The notes under the pieces are model-generated. The model did not search any database. It was not told the origin of the DNA and was given only the letters and a program-made list of their open reading frames with translations. The translations under genes were made by a program, and so were the position numbers. Below, piece after piece: positions 1 through 7,864 of a stretch of DNA of 64,000 bases (within the stretch, counting starts at the first letter, position 1; every line of letters begins with the position of its first letter). The DNA is from Acetobacter nitrogenifigens DSM 23921 = NBRC 105050 (GTDB taxonomy: Bacteria; Pseudomonadota; Alphaproteobacteria; Acetobacterales; Acetobacteraceae), in contig NZ_AUBI01000003.1 of NCBI RefSeq assembly GCF_000429165.1, forward strand, positions 248,001 to 312,000, given 5' to 3'.

Positions 1-405
1 GACCGTGGCGGTCGCGACGCCGTGCTGTCCGGCGCCGGTTTCCGCGACGATGCGGCTGCGCCCCATGCGGCGGGCGAGCAGGATCTGGCCCATCACGTTG
101 TTCAGCTTGTGCGAGCCCGTGTGGTTCAGCTCTTCACGCTTCATGTAAATCTTGGCGCCGCCGAGTTGCTCGGTCAGGCGACGCGCGAACCAGAGCGGGG
201 AGGGGCGACCGACGTAGTCACGGAGATAGAACTCGAACTCTTTTCGGAATTCCGGATCGGCTTTCGCGGTTTCGTAAGCCGCGTTCAGTTCCAGCAGCAG
301 CGGCATGAGCGTCTCGGCCACGAAACGACCGCCGAGGCCGTCGCCGAAATGCCCGGAAGGGCTGGGCCCGCTACGCAGGCTGTTGCTTCTAGTGCCGTCA
401 GTCAT
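1..405 (-). CDS. trpB: Tryptophan synthase beta subunit, N-terminal part
   Basis: PLP enzyme that joins indole and serine to make tryptophan, as the beta subunit of the cytoplasmic alpha2beta2 complex. The reverse strand reads MTDGTRSN..., then [35 protein letters not shown] and the PLP-lysine segment [16 protein letters not shown], followed by the start of the [12 protein letters not shown] loop. All are diagnostic of TrpB. The 135 residues present match the first third of a protein of about 400 residues; the rest lies beyond the left edge. It is divergent from the AT-rich cassette that begins at 580. Identity is essentially certain. Confidence 0.96.
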   Translation of the reverse strand, partial: MTDGTRSNSLRSGPSPSGHFGDGLGGRFVAETLMPLLLELNAAYETAKADPEFRKEFEFYLRDYVGRPSPLWFARRLTEQLGGAKIYMKREELNHTGSHKLNNVMGQILLARRMGRSRIVAETGAGQHGVATATV

Positions 406-579
406 CGCCAGTTCCCGCTTTCTTGGCCCCTGTCTGGAGCTGTCTCCGTGCCGTTCCCCTGTCGCGTGGGCAGGATCTTCAGGTCAGGGCGTATACCAGA
501 GAGGGGGAACGGGCGTCCAATTGGGGACCTTGCGGCCTTGTCGCTTGCGGCCACATATTATTTGGAACAGCGCGAGTTG

Positions 580-984
580 ATGAGTGACCTGATGAATTAC
601 GAACTAATTTCAGAGGAAGATTACGCCAATCTGCCAGATGACGATGATCGTTGTTTTGTCGAGTTTGAAGCGATCTGTAAGAGGAATATGTTGCGGCTGA
701 TTGACGAGAATACGTCTGGAATTTTTGATCGGACCGTTCGTGAGCAGTATATGGTCTCGGTATCTGCCGTCGCTGAAGAGTGTTTAATCCCGAACATATT
801 ATATAATCCCGAATACTCTGTAGATTTTGATGAAATTTTTTCTCGATTTTGTTTGGATGTGCAAGGTGAGGTCGCTCGTATTCGGATCAAATTTCGTCGC
901 GCAAGGCATGCTTACTCTGTGCACTTGACAGAAAATACGCGCACGAAGGTTGAACATTATATATATCGCGTATTCGCGATGTAG
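580..984 (+). CDS. Hypothetical protein, first gene of an AT-rich two-gene cassette
   Basis: A 134-residue protein that I do not recognise. The frame stays open upstream, but that part is antisense to trpB. The ATG at 580 (MSDLMNYELISEEDY...) follows GCGAG at a plausible ribosome-binding distance and starts where the DNA becomes AT-rich. The protein is acidic at the N-terminus (a DDDDR run), probably mostly helical, with a basic stretch (IRIKFRRARHAY) near the C-terminus and no signal peptide or clear membrane helix. Its stop codon overlaps the GTG start of the next gene (TAGTG), so the two are translationally coupled. Base composition differs strongly from the GC-rich neighbours, suggesting horizontal gain. 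Function unknown. Confidence 0.6.
   Translation: MSDLMNYELISEEDYANLPDDDDRCFVEFEAICKRNMLRLIDENTSGIFDRTVREQYMVSVSAVAEECLIPNILYNPEYSVDFDEIFSRFCLDVQGEVARIRIKFRRARHAYSVHLTENTRTKVEHYIYRVFAM
965..980 (+). promoter_or_regulatory. Hairpin just upstream of the TAGTG stop/start junction
   Basis: ATCGCG-TATT-CGCGAT is a perfect six-base-pair stem with a four-base loop. It lies directly before the overlapping stop and GTG start of the two-gene cassette. No Shine-Dalgarno sequence precedes the GTG. The hairpin would therefore plausibly block independent initiation and make translation of the second gene depend on ribosomes finishing the first. The structure is seen; the role is inferred. Confidence 0.4.
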
Positions 985-1319
985 TGGAAAATTCAAATTT
1001 GGATGAAAATCGTAAAAATAACTTATATAGAAAGCTGAATCATTTATCTGAAGAAATTTCTGGAAAAAGATTAAGTTTTGCAAAAACAATGAGTGTGTTG
1101 ACCTCGGTTTTAGCCGCTACGTCTGCTGGAGTGACGATAATGGCAGACGGCCACAACGCCGTCGTGCAAATTATGCAACTAATTGGTCATGACAAAGAGT
1201 CTGAAGAGTTGGCAGTTCAACGTTTGACTCCGCCCCTGCGGGCGCTGCCGCCACCTGTAGGTAAGCAGCCCAGTTTGCCGAAACCGCGGGAAGAGTTGGA
1301 CGATAATATTCCATTCTGA
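984..1319 (+). CDS. Hypothetical small protein with SSB-like C-terminal tail
   Basis: A 111-residue protein started by GTG overlapping the previous stop. It has a charged N-terminus, a hydrophobic stretch at about residues 35-53 (MSVLTSVLAATSAGVTIMA) that could be a weak membrane segment, a proline-rich linker (about residues 82-98), and the C-terminus REELDDNIPF. The last residues resemble the conserved acidic tip of single-stranded DNA-binding protein (DDDIPF type), which docks onto many replication and repair proteins. No OB-fold is present, so this is not SSB. It may be a decoy or a recruited factor binding SSB partners. The low GC content it shares with its upstream partner suggests an acquired cassette. 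Function not known. Confidence 0.6.
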   Translation: MENSNLDENRKNNLYRKLNHLSEEISGKRLSFAKTMSVLTSVLAATSAGVTIMADGHNAVVQIMQLIGHDKESEELAVQRLTPPLRALPPPVGKQPSLPKPREELDDNIPF

Positions 1320-1396
1320 ATGTCAGAAATCTCTACAATATTCAGTCAGACAGATTAACGAGAAAGTTTTGGAATTTATTGCGGGGATTGATTTTT

Positions 1397-2848
1397 TTAA
1401 AGCGCTGGCAACACCTTCCCCGGATTCATCAACCCCTGCGGATCGATCGCGGCCTTGATACGGCGCATCACGTCCAGCTCGGCGCCGCCGCGCCAGTCCG
1501 GCATCATGTAGGTCTTGAGCTGACCCACGCCGTGCTCGGCGGAGAAAGAGCCGCCCAGTTCACGAACGATCCCGGCGACGGCGTCCATGATGTCGTGATC
1601 ACGCGCCAGAAAAGCGGCGCCGTCCGCGCCTTCGGGCTGGACCAGATTGAAGTGGATATTTCCGTCGCCGATATGGCCGAAGGGCGCTACGCGCACGCCA
1701 GGGATCAGGGCTTCGCAGGCGGCGCTGGCGCGTTCGATGAACTCCGGTATGGCCGACAGCGGCACAGAGACGTCGTTCTTCACCGACGCGCCCGCGCGCT
1801 TTTGCGCCTCCGCATGCTCTTCGCGCAGTTTCCACAATGCGCCGCGCTGCGCTTCGCTTTCTGCAAGAACTGCGTCTGTCACCAGCCCGTTTTCCAGTGC
1901 GTCGCCGAGTGCTTCTTCCATCAGCTCTCGCAGCGCGCCGCCTTCTCGGGGACTCGCCAGTTCGACGAGCACGTAAGCGGCAGCGGGCTCCGATAGCGGC
2001 AGCTTCGCGTCGGGGATCAGCGTGTTGACCAGACCCATGCTGACGCCTGACATGAACTCGAACGCCTGAATCGCGCTGGGTTCGCGGGAGCGGAAGGCGG
2101 CGAAAAGACGCAGGGCGGCGGCGGGACTTTCCACGGCGCACAAGGCCGCCTCAATGGAGCGCGGCGCTGGTTGCAGTTGCAAGATCGCGGCGGTGATCAG
2201 ACCGAGCGTGCCCTCCGAGCCGATGAAGATCTGGCGCAGGGCGTATCCTGTGTTGTCCTTGCGCAGGCGGCGCATCAGATCGAGCTTGCGTCCGTCGGGC
2301 AGGGCGACTTCCAGACCCAGCACCAGCTCGCGCGCATTGCCGTAGCGGACCGTGTTGTTGCCGCCAGCGTTCGTCGCCAGCACGCCGCCGATTTCCGCAG
2401 AACCTTCGGACGAGATCGACAACGGAAGGAGCAGTCCTGCCTCCTTGGCCGCGTCCTGCGCTGCTTTCAGGGTGACGCCAGCTTCGATGGTCATGGTCTG
2501 GTCGATCGGGTCGATTGCGCGCACGCGGTTCATGCGGCTCGTGGCCAGAACGAGCGCCCGTCCGCTTTCGTCAGGGGTCGCGCCACCGACCATGCTGGTG
2601 TTGCCGCCTTGCGGCACCACGGCGATCTTGTGCTCGGCGCAGATGCGTAACGCTTCAGCGCAGGCTTCGGCGGTGGCCGGGCGCGCCACGGCGCAGGCGC
2701 GCCCATGAAATAGGTTCCGCCAGTCTGTGACGAATGGAGCCATGTCGGAGGCTTCGGTCAGCAAGCCGCCTGAACCCAGAGCGGTTCGAAGCTGCTCCAG
2801 AGCGCCCGCGGGAAGGCTGAGCGCGGCGTCGCTGGCGAAGGCGGTCAT
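1397..2848 (-). CDS. FAD-linked oxidase, D-2-hydroxyglutarate/D-lactate dehydrogenase family
   Basis: Flavoenzyme of the GlcD/D2HGDH family (COG0277 type), oxidising a D-2-hydroxy acid and passing electrons to a quinone or flavoprotein. The 483-residue product has the FAD-binding PP-loop VVPQGGNTSMVGGATP near residue 90, the segment SISSEGSAEIGGVLATNAGG, and the C-terminal FAD-oxidase region with HIGDGNIHFN and SAEHGVGQLK, which carry the metal and substrate histidines. I chose the ATG at 2848 (MTAFASDAAL) because GAGAGG lies just upstream; an upstream in-frame start would add an Ala/Arg-rich non-homologous stretch. It follows tsaC and the coiled-coil gene on the same strand. PQGGNTSMVGG favours D-2-hydroxyglutarate dehydrogenase, but the substrate is not provable here. 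Confidence 0.88.
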   Translation of the reverse strand: MTAFASDAALSLPAGALEQLRTALGSGGLLTEASDMAPFVTDWRNLFHGRACAVARPATAEACAEALRICAEHKIAVVPQGGNTSMVGGATPDESGRALVLATSRMNRVRAIDPIDQTMTIEAGVTLKAAQDAAKEAGLLLPLSISSEGSAEIGGVLATNAGGNNTVRYGNARELVLGLEVALPDGRKLDLMRRLRKDNTGYALRQIFIGSEGTLGLITAAILQLQPAPRSIEAALCAVESPAAALRLFAAFRSREPSAIQAFEFMSGVSMGLVNTLIPDAKLPLSEPAAAYVLVELASPREGGALRELMEEALGDALENGLVTDAVLAESEAQRGALWKLREEHAEAQKRAGASVKNDVSVPLSAIPEFIERASAACEALIPGVRVAPFGHIGDGNIHFNLVQPEGADGAAFLARDHDIMDAVAGIVRELGGSFSAEHGVGQLKTYMMPDWRGGAELDVMRRIKAAIDPQGLMNPGKVLPAL

Positions 2849-2965
2849 GGGTGTCCTCTCAAAGCCCGGCGGCGGGGCGTGGGCCGCGGCGGCGGCGGTG
2901 TCGCGCGATCTTACACCAGCCTGCCGCGCTGCGCCCACCCCGGCGGAACGCGGTAGAGCCTGACG

Positions 2966-3505
2966 TTAACGCAGATAGACGGCGTTTGGCGTATGAGTCG
3001 GGGCAGGGCGCAACGCGTGAAACAATTCGCCGCCAGCGACTCCCGCCACTGCGCCAATGATGAACGTGACGATCAGCAGCGTCAGACGGAGCTGTCCTGC
3101 GGACTGCATCGAAGACAGCTGCGTCTGAGTCTCCGCGCGGGCCTGTTGGGTCAGGAACAACTCGGCGCGTAGCGCAGAGTTGTCTGCGCGGCACGTGCGA
3201 AGCTCCATGTCCAGTTTGGTGAGGCTTTCCGTCAGGTCGCGAACCTGTGCTCGGGCCTGCTGGGTTTCCGCGGACGTGGCGCCGGCGCGGGTGGAGGCGC
3301 GGGCGCGGGGCGCCGCGCGGGTTGGCGGGTTCGGCGCGATGGCGGTGAACAGGTTCTTCAGAGCGCCGCCGGTCATCTTGTTGCGCCGCGCCCGGGCCCG
3401 CAGCGCGTCGAGCGCGGAGCTTGCCTGCCCGGGCTGATCTTCCAGCACCAGAGCAAGAATGTCGCCGAGGACCTTGAGTTCCTTGGGATCCAGATTGTCG
3501 CTCAT
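2966..3505 (-). CDS. Hypothetical coiled-coil membrane-anchored protein
   Basis: A 179-residue protein without a recognised function. It has a helical N-terminal domain (residues 1-57, with LEDQPGQASSALDALR), an Ala/Arg/Pro-rich linker, a predicted coiled coil (about residues 80-135, with repeated Q, E and L), and one transmembrane helix (about residues 141-163, LTLLIVTFIIGAVAGVAGG). A short basic C-terminal tail follows. Its start codon overlaps the stop of tsaC by four bases (ATGA), so it is translated with tsaC. The topology suggests a cytoplasmic N-terminus tethered to the inner membrane. Confidence 0.75.
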   Translation of the reverse strand: MSDNLDPKELKVLGDILALVLEDQPGQASSALDALRARARRNKMTGGALKNLFTAIAPNPPTRAAPRARASTRAGATSAETQQARAQVRDLTESLTKLDMELRTCRADNSALRAELFLTQQARAETQTQLSSMQSAGQLRLTLLIVTFIIGAVAGVAGGELFHALRPAPTHTPNAVYLR

Positions 3506-4548
3506 AAGGCCTCGTGACGACAGGTGGACGCCGCTTCGCGAGGAGACGCGTCAGATGGGGGAGGGGGCATATGCGGATGAGGTGGGCGGGGCGCCGCCGC
3601 TCGAGCTAGACGGTCGCCAATAGCGGCCCCGAGGCCATGGCTGGGGACCGGGGCGGCGGCGATACGCTTCAGCCCGCGCTTCCGCCCTTCAGCGTCGAGG
3701 TGGCGCAGTCCTGCGAAAAGTCGGGCGGCGGCTTCTTCGAGATCGCCGCTTTCGCTGAGATTCCAGCAAAGATTCGAGGAACGCGACGCCGGCCCGAAGG
3801 CGAGCAGCGCTTCGTCTGGCTCTATGTCGGTCGCGTTTAGTCGCAGGGGCAGGGACGGAGCGTAATGCGAAGACAGCTGACCCGGTGAACGGGGGGCGGA
3901 CGGCTCGTCGGGAGCGTCCAGGAGAACCGGGCCGATTTCGGCTTCGATCGCCTCCAGCGGAACGCCGCCATGGCGGAGCAGGACCGGGTTGGGTCCGGAA
4001 ATATCCAGCACAGTGCTCTCCACGCCGACTGAGCAGGGGCCGCTGTCGAGCACAGCGTCGATGCGGCCTTCTAGTCCGTCCAGCACATGGTCCGCGTCCG
4101 AGGGGCTGACCGAGCCGGAGAGGTTGGCGGACGGGGCTGCGACGGGGCGACCGACAGCCCGCAGAAGAGTTAACGCAGTTTCGTGCCCCGGCACGCGCAC
4201 GGCTGCGGTCGGCAGACCGGACGTTGCGAGGTCGCAGATGGCGCCGTCAGCACGGCGCGTCATGACCAGGGTCAGCGGTCCGGGCATGAAGCGTCTGGCG
4301 AGGGTTTCCGCGATCGGCGTGGCCTGCACATGTGCGAACGCATCTGCGGCCGACGCGAAATGGCTGATGAGCGGGTTGAAGTCAGGGCGCCCCTTGGCGG
4401 CGAAAATCCGCGCGACGGCATGGGAATCCGTTGCGTCCGCGCCCAGACCGTACACCGTTTCCGTTCCGAACGCGACAAGTCCGCCTGAGCGCAGCAATTC
4501 TGCGGCGCGGCTTAGTCCGGCTTCGGTTACGGGCAATCGTTCGGTCAT
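3502..4548 (-). CDS. tsaC: L-threonylcarbamoyladenylate synthase, Sua5 type
   Basis: Makes threonylcarbamoyl-AMP from threonine, bicarbonate and ATP, the first step of t6A modification of tRNAs decoding ANN codons. The 348-residue protein has the YrdC-fold domain (about residues 1-205; FGTETVYGLG, KGRPDFNPL, PSANLSGSVSPSDADHV, DSGPCSVGVESTVLD) and the Sua5 linker SPGQLSSHYAP leading to the extra C-terminal domain. It is therefore the long Sua5 form rather than the short TsaC form. The ATG at 4548 is preceded by AGGA. The usual FPTETVYGLG motif reads FGTETVYGLG here. The C-terminal tail is Pro/Arg-rich. The stop overlaps the following gene by four bases. Confidence 0.93.
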   Translation of the reverse strand: MTERLPVTEAGLSRAAELLRSGGLVAFGTETVYGLGADATDSHAVARIFAAKGRPDFNPLISHFASAADAFAHVQATPIAETLARRFMPGPLTLVMTRRADGAICDLATSGLPTAAVRVPGHETALTLLRAVGRPVAAPSANLSGSVSPSDADHVLDGLEGRIDAVLDSGPCSVGVESTVLDISGPNPVLLRHGGVPLEAIEAEIGPVLLDAPDEPSAPRSPGQLSSHYAPSLPLRLNATDIEPDEALLAFGPASRSSNLCWNLSESGDLEEAAARLFAGLRHLDAEGRKRGLKRIAAAPVPSHGLGAAIGDRLARAAAPRPPHPHMPPPPSDASPREAASTCRHEAL

Positions 4549-4722
4549 GCTATTCCTGCAAGAGCGCGACGGCATAGCATGGAGCGCCGGGCAGCCGCCA
4601 GTCTCGGCGCATGAGACAGTGGATTGTCAGGCCGCGTCACGCTGCGCACGCCGTCAATCAATCCGCGCGAGCAACGTTACAGAGAGGCAGCGCCGAAGGT
4701 AAAGCGCAGTTTTCAGTCTGTC

Positions 4723-5511
4723 TTATCGTCGCGTCGCGCCCCGGCACACGAAAGGCGGGTTTTTCCAGCCGGGTTTGCCGTAACGGAGCGGCGCATGGTC
4801 TTCTGTGACGATCTCTCCGCCTGCGGCCTCGACGATCGCCTGCGGCGCCGCGGTGTCCCATTCCATAGTGGGGCCGAGGCGCGGGTACAAGTCGGCGACG
4901 CCTTCTGCGACGCGCACGAATTTTACCGCCGAACCGATATTGCCGAGCGACGCGATGGTGGAGCCATCCAGAAACGCCTTGAGGCGCGGGTCGTCGCCGT
5001 AATGGCGCGACGCGAGAACGGCGAGGCCTTCGGCAGGCGGCGTGCGGACGTGAATATCGTGCACGCCGGCGCCGTCATGGCGGCGGGCGCCGAGTCCGAC
5101 GCCGCCTTCGTAGAACTGGCCGTAGGCTGGCAGCGCCATTGCGCCGAGGACGGCGCGATCGCCCCTCACCAACCCGATATTGACGGTGAAATCATCGCGG
5201 CCCGCCGCGAATTCGCGTGTTCCGTCGAGCGGATCGACCAGCCAGTAGCTCTCCCCGGCTTCGGTCATACGCCCGGCGGCAACTTCTTCTTCGGCGATCA
5301 CGGGAATGCCGGGCGCTTCGCGTCGCAGGGCGGCGACGATATGGGCTTCGGCTGCTTCGTCGGCTTCGGTGACGGGGGAGCGGTCGGATTTCGTCTGGGT
5401 GACGAAGCCTCTGGCCCGAATCACGTTGATGATATCGGCAGCCTCACGAGCGAGGCGAAGGGCGAGGGCGAGCAGATCGTGATCGGAGGGCGTGCGTGTG
5501 AGCGTCGTCAT
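4723..5511 (-). CDS. cysQ: CysQ/inositol-monophosphatase family phosphatase (3'(2'),5'-bisphosphate nucleotidase)
   Basis: Mg2+-dependent phosphatase, probably hydrolysing 3'-phosphoadenosine 5'-phosphate from sulfate assimilation. The 262-residue protein shows the family metal-site motifs in order: SPVTEADEAAE, IAEEE, WLVDPLDGTREF (the classic DPLDGT motif with Li+-sensitive aspartates) and the C-terminal MEWDTAAPQAIVEAAGG. GTREF after DPLDG and the overall length favour CysQ over inositol monophosphatase. I chose ATG 5511 (MTTLTRTPSD) with AGG just upstream; a GTG six codons earlier is possible. It is divergent from pepA. Confidence 0.88.
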   Translation of the reverse strand: MTTLTRTPSDHDLLALALRLAREAADIINVIRARGFVTQTKSDRSPVTEADEAAEAHIVAALRREAPGIPVIAEEEVAAGRMTEAGESYWLVDPLDGTREFAAGRDDFTVNIGLVRGDRAVLGAMALPAYGQFYEGGVGLGARRHDGAGVHDIHVRTPPAEGLAVLASRHYGDDPRLKAFLDGSTIASLGNIGSAVKFVRVAEGVADLYPRLGPTMEWDTAAPQAIVEAAGGEIVTEDHAPLRYGKPGWKNPPFVCRGATRR

Positions 5512-5707
5512 GATCCTGTCATACTCCACGGGAGCGGGCGCGCAATCGCAAACCCGTCCTTTCGACGTCGCGTCAGGTCATGACACGGCGCATGTATGGG
5601 CCGAAGCCGCGCGCAGTTGCCAACGCCGTGGTGGCTCCGCTACGCCTGCCGCACATGCGGCGGCGCTCGTGACGGCGCGCCCGGTCAGTAAGGCAGGAGA
5701 CGTGACG

Positions 5708-7180
5708 GTGACAGACATCGGATTTTCGGCGCTTGAGCTTCCGAAGAACGGGGCGCTCGCGCTCCTCGAATTTTCCGACTCGGACCGTTCAGCCCTGTTT
5801 CAGGCCGCCGATGCGGCGACCGACGGCGCTATCTCGCGCGCGGTGTCCGTAGCGGGCTTTTCTTTCAAGCGTGGCAAGACTTGTGTGATCCTCGCTCCTG
5901 CTGGCGGTCTGGACCGTATCGTTGTCGTTGGCCTCGGCGCGCGTGCCGAGGCGAATGAAGCTTTAGCCGAGCAGGTCGGCGGCGTGGCCGCGCAGGCCCT
6001 GTCGACGCATAAAGTCGCTGCGATCGCCGTTGGCGCCCTCGACGCCGCTCTGGCGCCTTCGGTGGCGCTGGGCGCAAGTCTCGGGCTGTATCGTTTTGAC
6101 CGTTATCGCACGACGTCAGGCGACGAAGGTGCGAAGCTCGCCACGCTTTCCGTTCTGGTCGCTGACCCCGCCGCCGCTGGCGCTGCGTGGGCCGCATGGG
6201 AGCAGGTTGCGCGTGGCGTGACCTTCACGCGCGATCTTGTCACCGAACCCGCCAATGTCCTGTCGCCGGAAGTCTTCGCCGATCGGACGCTGGCGCTGCG
6301 GGACCTTGGCGTCGAAGTCGAAGTGCTCGATGGGCCTGCGATGGAGGCTCTGGGCTTCGGCGCGTTGCTGGGCGTGGCGCAGGGCAGCGCCAACGAGCCG
6401 CGCATGGTTGTAATGCGCTGGAACGGCGCTGGAGACGATTCAGCTCCGATAGCGTTTATCGGCAAAGGCGTGACCTTCGATTCCGGTGGTATTTCGATCA
6501 AACCTGCCGCAGGCATGGAAGATATGAAGTGGGACATGGCGGGCGCAGGCGTCGTCGCGGGCTTGATGTCGGCATTGGCGGGCCGCAAGGCGCAGGTGAA
6601 CGTCGTGGGTCTGATCGGACTGGTCGAGAACATGGTGTCCTCGACGGCGCAACGCCCTGGCGACGTGGTTCGTAGCGCGTCGGGTCAGACCATCGAGGTT
6701 CTGAACACCGATGCGGAGGGGCGTCTGGTTCTGGCCGATGTGCTCTGGTACGCCCGCGATCGTTTTGCGCCCCGGCTTATGGTTGACCTAGCCACGTTGA
6801 CTGGCGCGATTATCGTAAGCCTTGGCCATGAGCATGCCGGTCTTTTCTCGAACGATGACGGTCTTGCGCGTCGTCTGGAGGACGCGGGTTTGCGCAGCGG
6901 CGAGAAACTCTGGCGGATGCCGCTCGGCGAAGAGTATGATGAACTGCTGAAATCCGACATTGCCGACATGAAGAATATCGGTGGACGTCCGGGTGGATCG
7001 ATCACTGCAGCGCAATTCCTCAAGCGCTTTGTGGGCGATACGCCTTGGGCGCATCTCGACATCGCGGGCGTCGCCTGGGGCTCCAAGGCGAAGCCCGGCT
7101 CGCCGAAGGGCGCCACCGGCTTTGGCGTGCGCCTGCTCGACCGGTTCGTCCGTGAGATCGAGGCCGGCGCGCACGGCTGA
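5708..7180 (+). CDS. pepA: Leucyl aminopeptidase, M17 family
   Basis: Cytosolic hexameric aminopeptidase using two metal ions to release N-terminal residues from peptides. The 490-residue form has the variable N-terminal domain and the M17 catalytic domain with FIGKGVTFDSGGISIKPA (metal-binding lysine and aspartate), KWDMAGAGVV and the signature NTDAEGRLVLAD. The frame is open for another 72 codons upstream. I place the start at GTG 5708 because AGGAGA lies seven bases before it and the product then begins VTDIGFSALELPKNG, like known PepA proteins. It is followed at 32 bases by holC, a pairing common in proteobacteria. Confidence 0.94.
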   Translation: MTDIGFSALELPKNGALALLEFSDSDRSALFQAADAATDGAISRAVSVAGFSFKRGKTCVILAPAGGLDRIVVVGLGARAEANEALAEQVGGVAAQALSTHKVAAIAVGALDAALAPSVALGASLGLYRFDRYRTTSGDEGAKLATLSVLVADPAAAGAAWAAWEQVARGVTFTRDLVTEPANVLSPEVFADRTLALRDLGVEVEVLDGPAMEALGFGALLGVAQGSANEPRMVVMRWNGAGDDSAPIAFIGKGVTFDSGGISIKPAAGMEDMKWDMAGAGVVAGLMSALAGRKAQVNVVGLIGLVENMVSSTAQRPGDVVRSASGQTIEVLNTDAEGRLVLADVLWYARDRFAPRLMVDLATLTGAIIVSLGHEHAGLFSNDDGLARRLEDAGLRSGEKLWRMPLGEEYDELLKSDIADMKNIGGRPGGSITAAQFLKRFVGDTPWAHLDIAGVAWGSKAKPGSPKGATGFGVRLLDRFVREIEAGAHG

Positions 7181-7212
7181 GTGCTTGATGACGGCGTGTT
7201 GATGGAGGGATC

Positions 7213-7659
7213 GTGGCGGAGATTGGTTTTTACCATCTGACCCGCACCACGGCGGACGAGGCGTTGCCGCAGTTGTTGGGGCGCACGCTCGACGCCGGAA
7301 AACGCGCGGTGGTGCGTTGTGGCGAAAGCGTCGACGTCGCTTCTCTTGATGAGGCGCTCTGGCGGGTTTCTGAGCCCGTGTGGTTGCCGCACGCGGCGAC
7401 GGGCGCGAAATTTCCCGATCGTCAGCCGATCTGGATCACGTCCGGAGATGATACGCCGAACACCGCTACGTATTTATTCCTCCTTGGAGCGCGTGAAGCC
7501 GAAAAGCTTGAGGCGTTTGAGCGTATTTTTGACCTTTTTGATGGCCGCGACGATATGGCCGTAGCCGCCGCCCGGCGCCGCTGGTCGGCGCTGAAGGCGC
7601 AGGGGCATTCCTTGACGTATTGGCGTCAGGGTGAAAAAGGCTGGTCGAAAGCCGGGTGA
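7213..7659 (+). CDS. holC: DNA polymerase III chi subunit
   Basis: Chi links the clamp loader (through psi) to the C-terminal tail of SSB during replication. The 148-residue product begins MAEIGFYHLTR, has the chi-type segments DEALWRVSEPVWLPH and FPDRQPIWIT, and ends in a tryptophan-containing region (LTYWRQGEKGWSKAG) typical of alphaproteobacterial chi. The GTG start is preceded by GGAGGGA two bases away. It is co-oriented with pepA. Confidence 0.9.
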   Translation: MAEIGFYHLTRTTADEALPQLLGRTLDAGKRAVVRCGESVDVASLDEALWRVSEPVWLPHAATGAKFPDRQPIWITSGDDTPNTATYLFLLGAREAEKLEAFERIFDLFDGRDDMAVAAARRRWSALKAQGHSLTYWRQGEKGWSKAG

Positions 7660-7717
7660 TCGGGTAGTCTCTGGAAATATTCAGAATATGGCACTATTTA
7701 TCCGTGAATCTGTGACG

Positions 7718-7733
7718 CCGCCAAGATTGGCGG
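7718..7733. terminator. Short hairpin after holC, possible terminator
   Basis: CCGCCA-AGAT-TGGCGG forms a six-pair GC-rich stem about 60 bases after the holC stop, in the 205-base spacer between the converging holC and flgH genes. No T-run follows on either strand, so it may only stabilise RNA ends. No gene is seen in the rest of this spacer. Confidence 0.3.
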
Positions 7734-7864
7734 AGCGACCCGGCCAGAAGGAGTTTCAGGAGCTTCATCCGTAAAGATGAGGTCGTTGGCCGGAGAGGGA
7801 CGCTCGTCAGATCACTCAGTTGGCGCCGTATTCGCTAGTTCATGTGAGATGGATGCATGCGGCT

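Noticed and set aside
22..579. N-terminal extension of the first cassette gene to position 22
   Set aside because: That part is antisense to trpB and its translation is GC-driven; the ATG at 580 coincides with the composition change.
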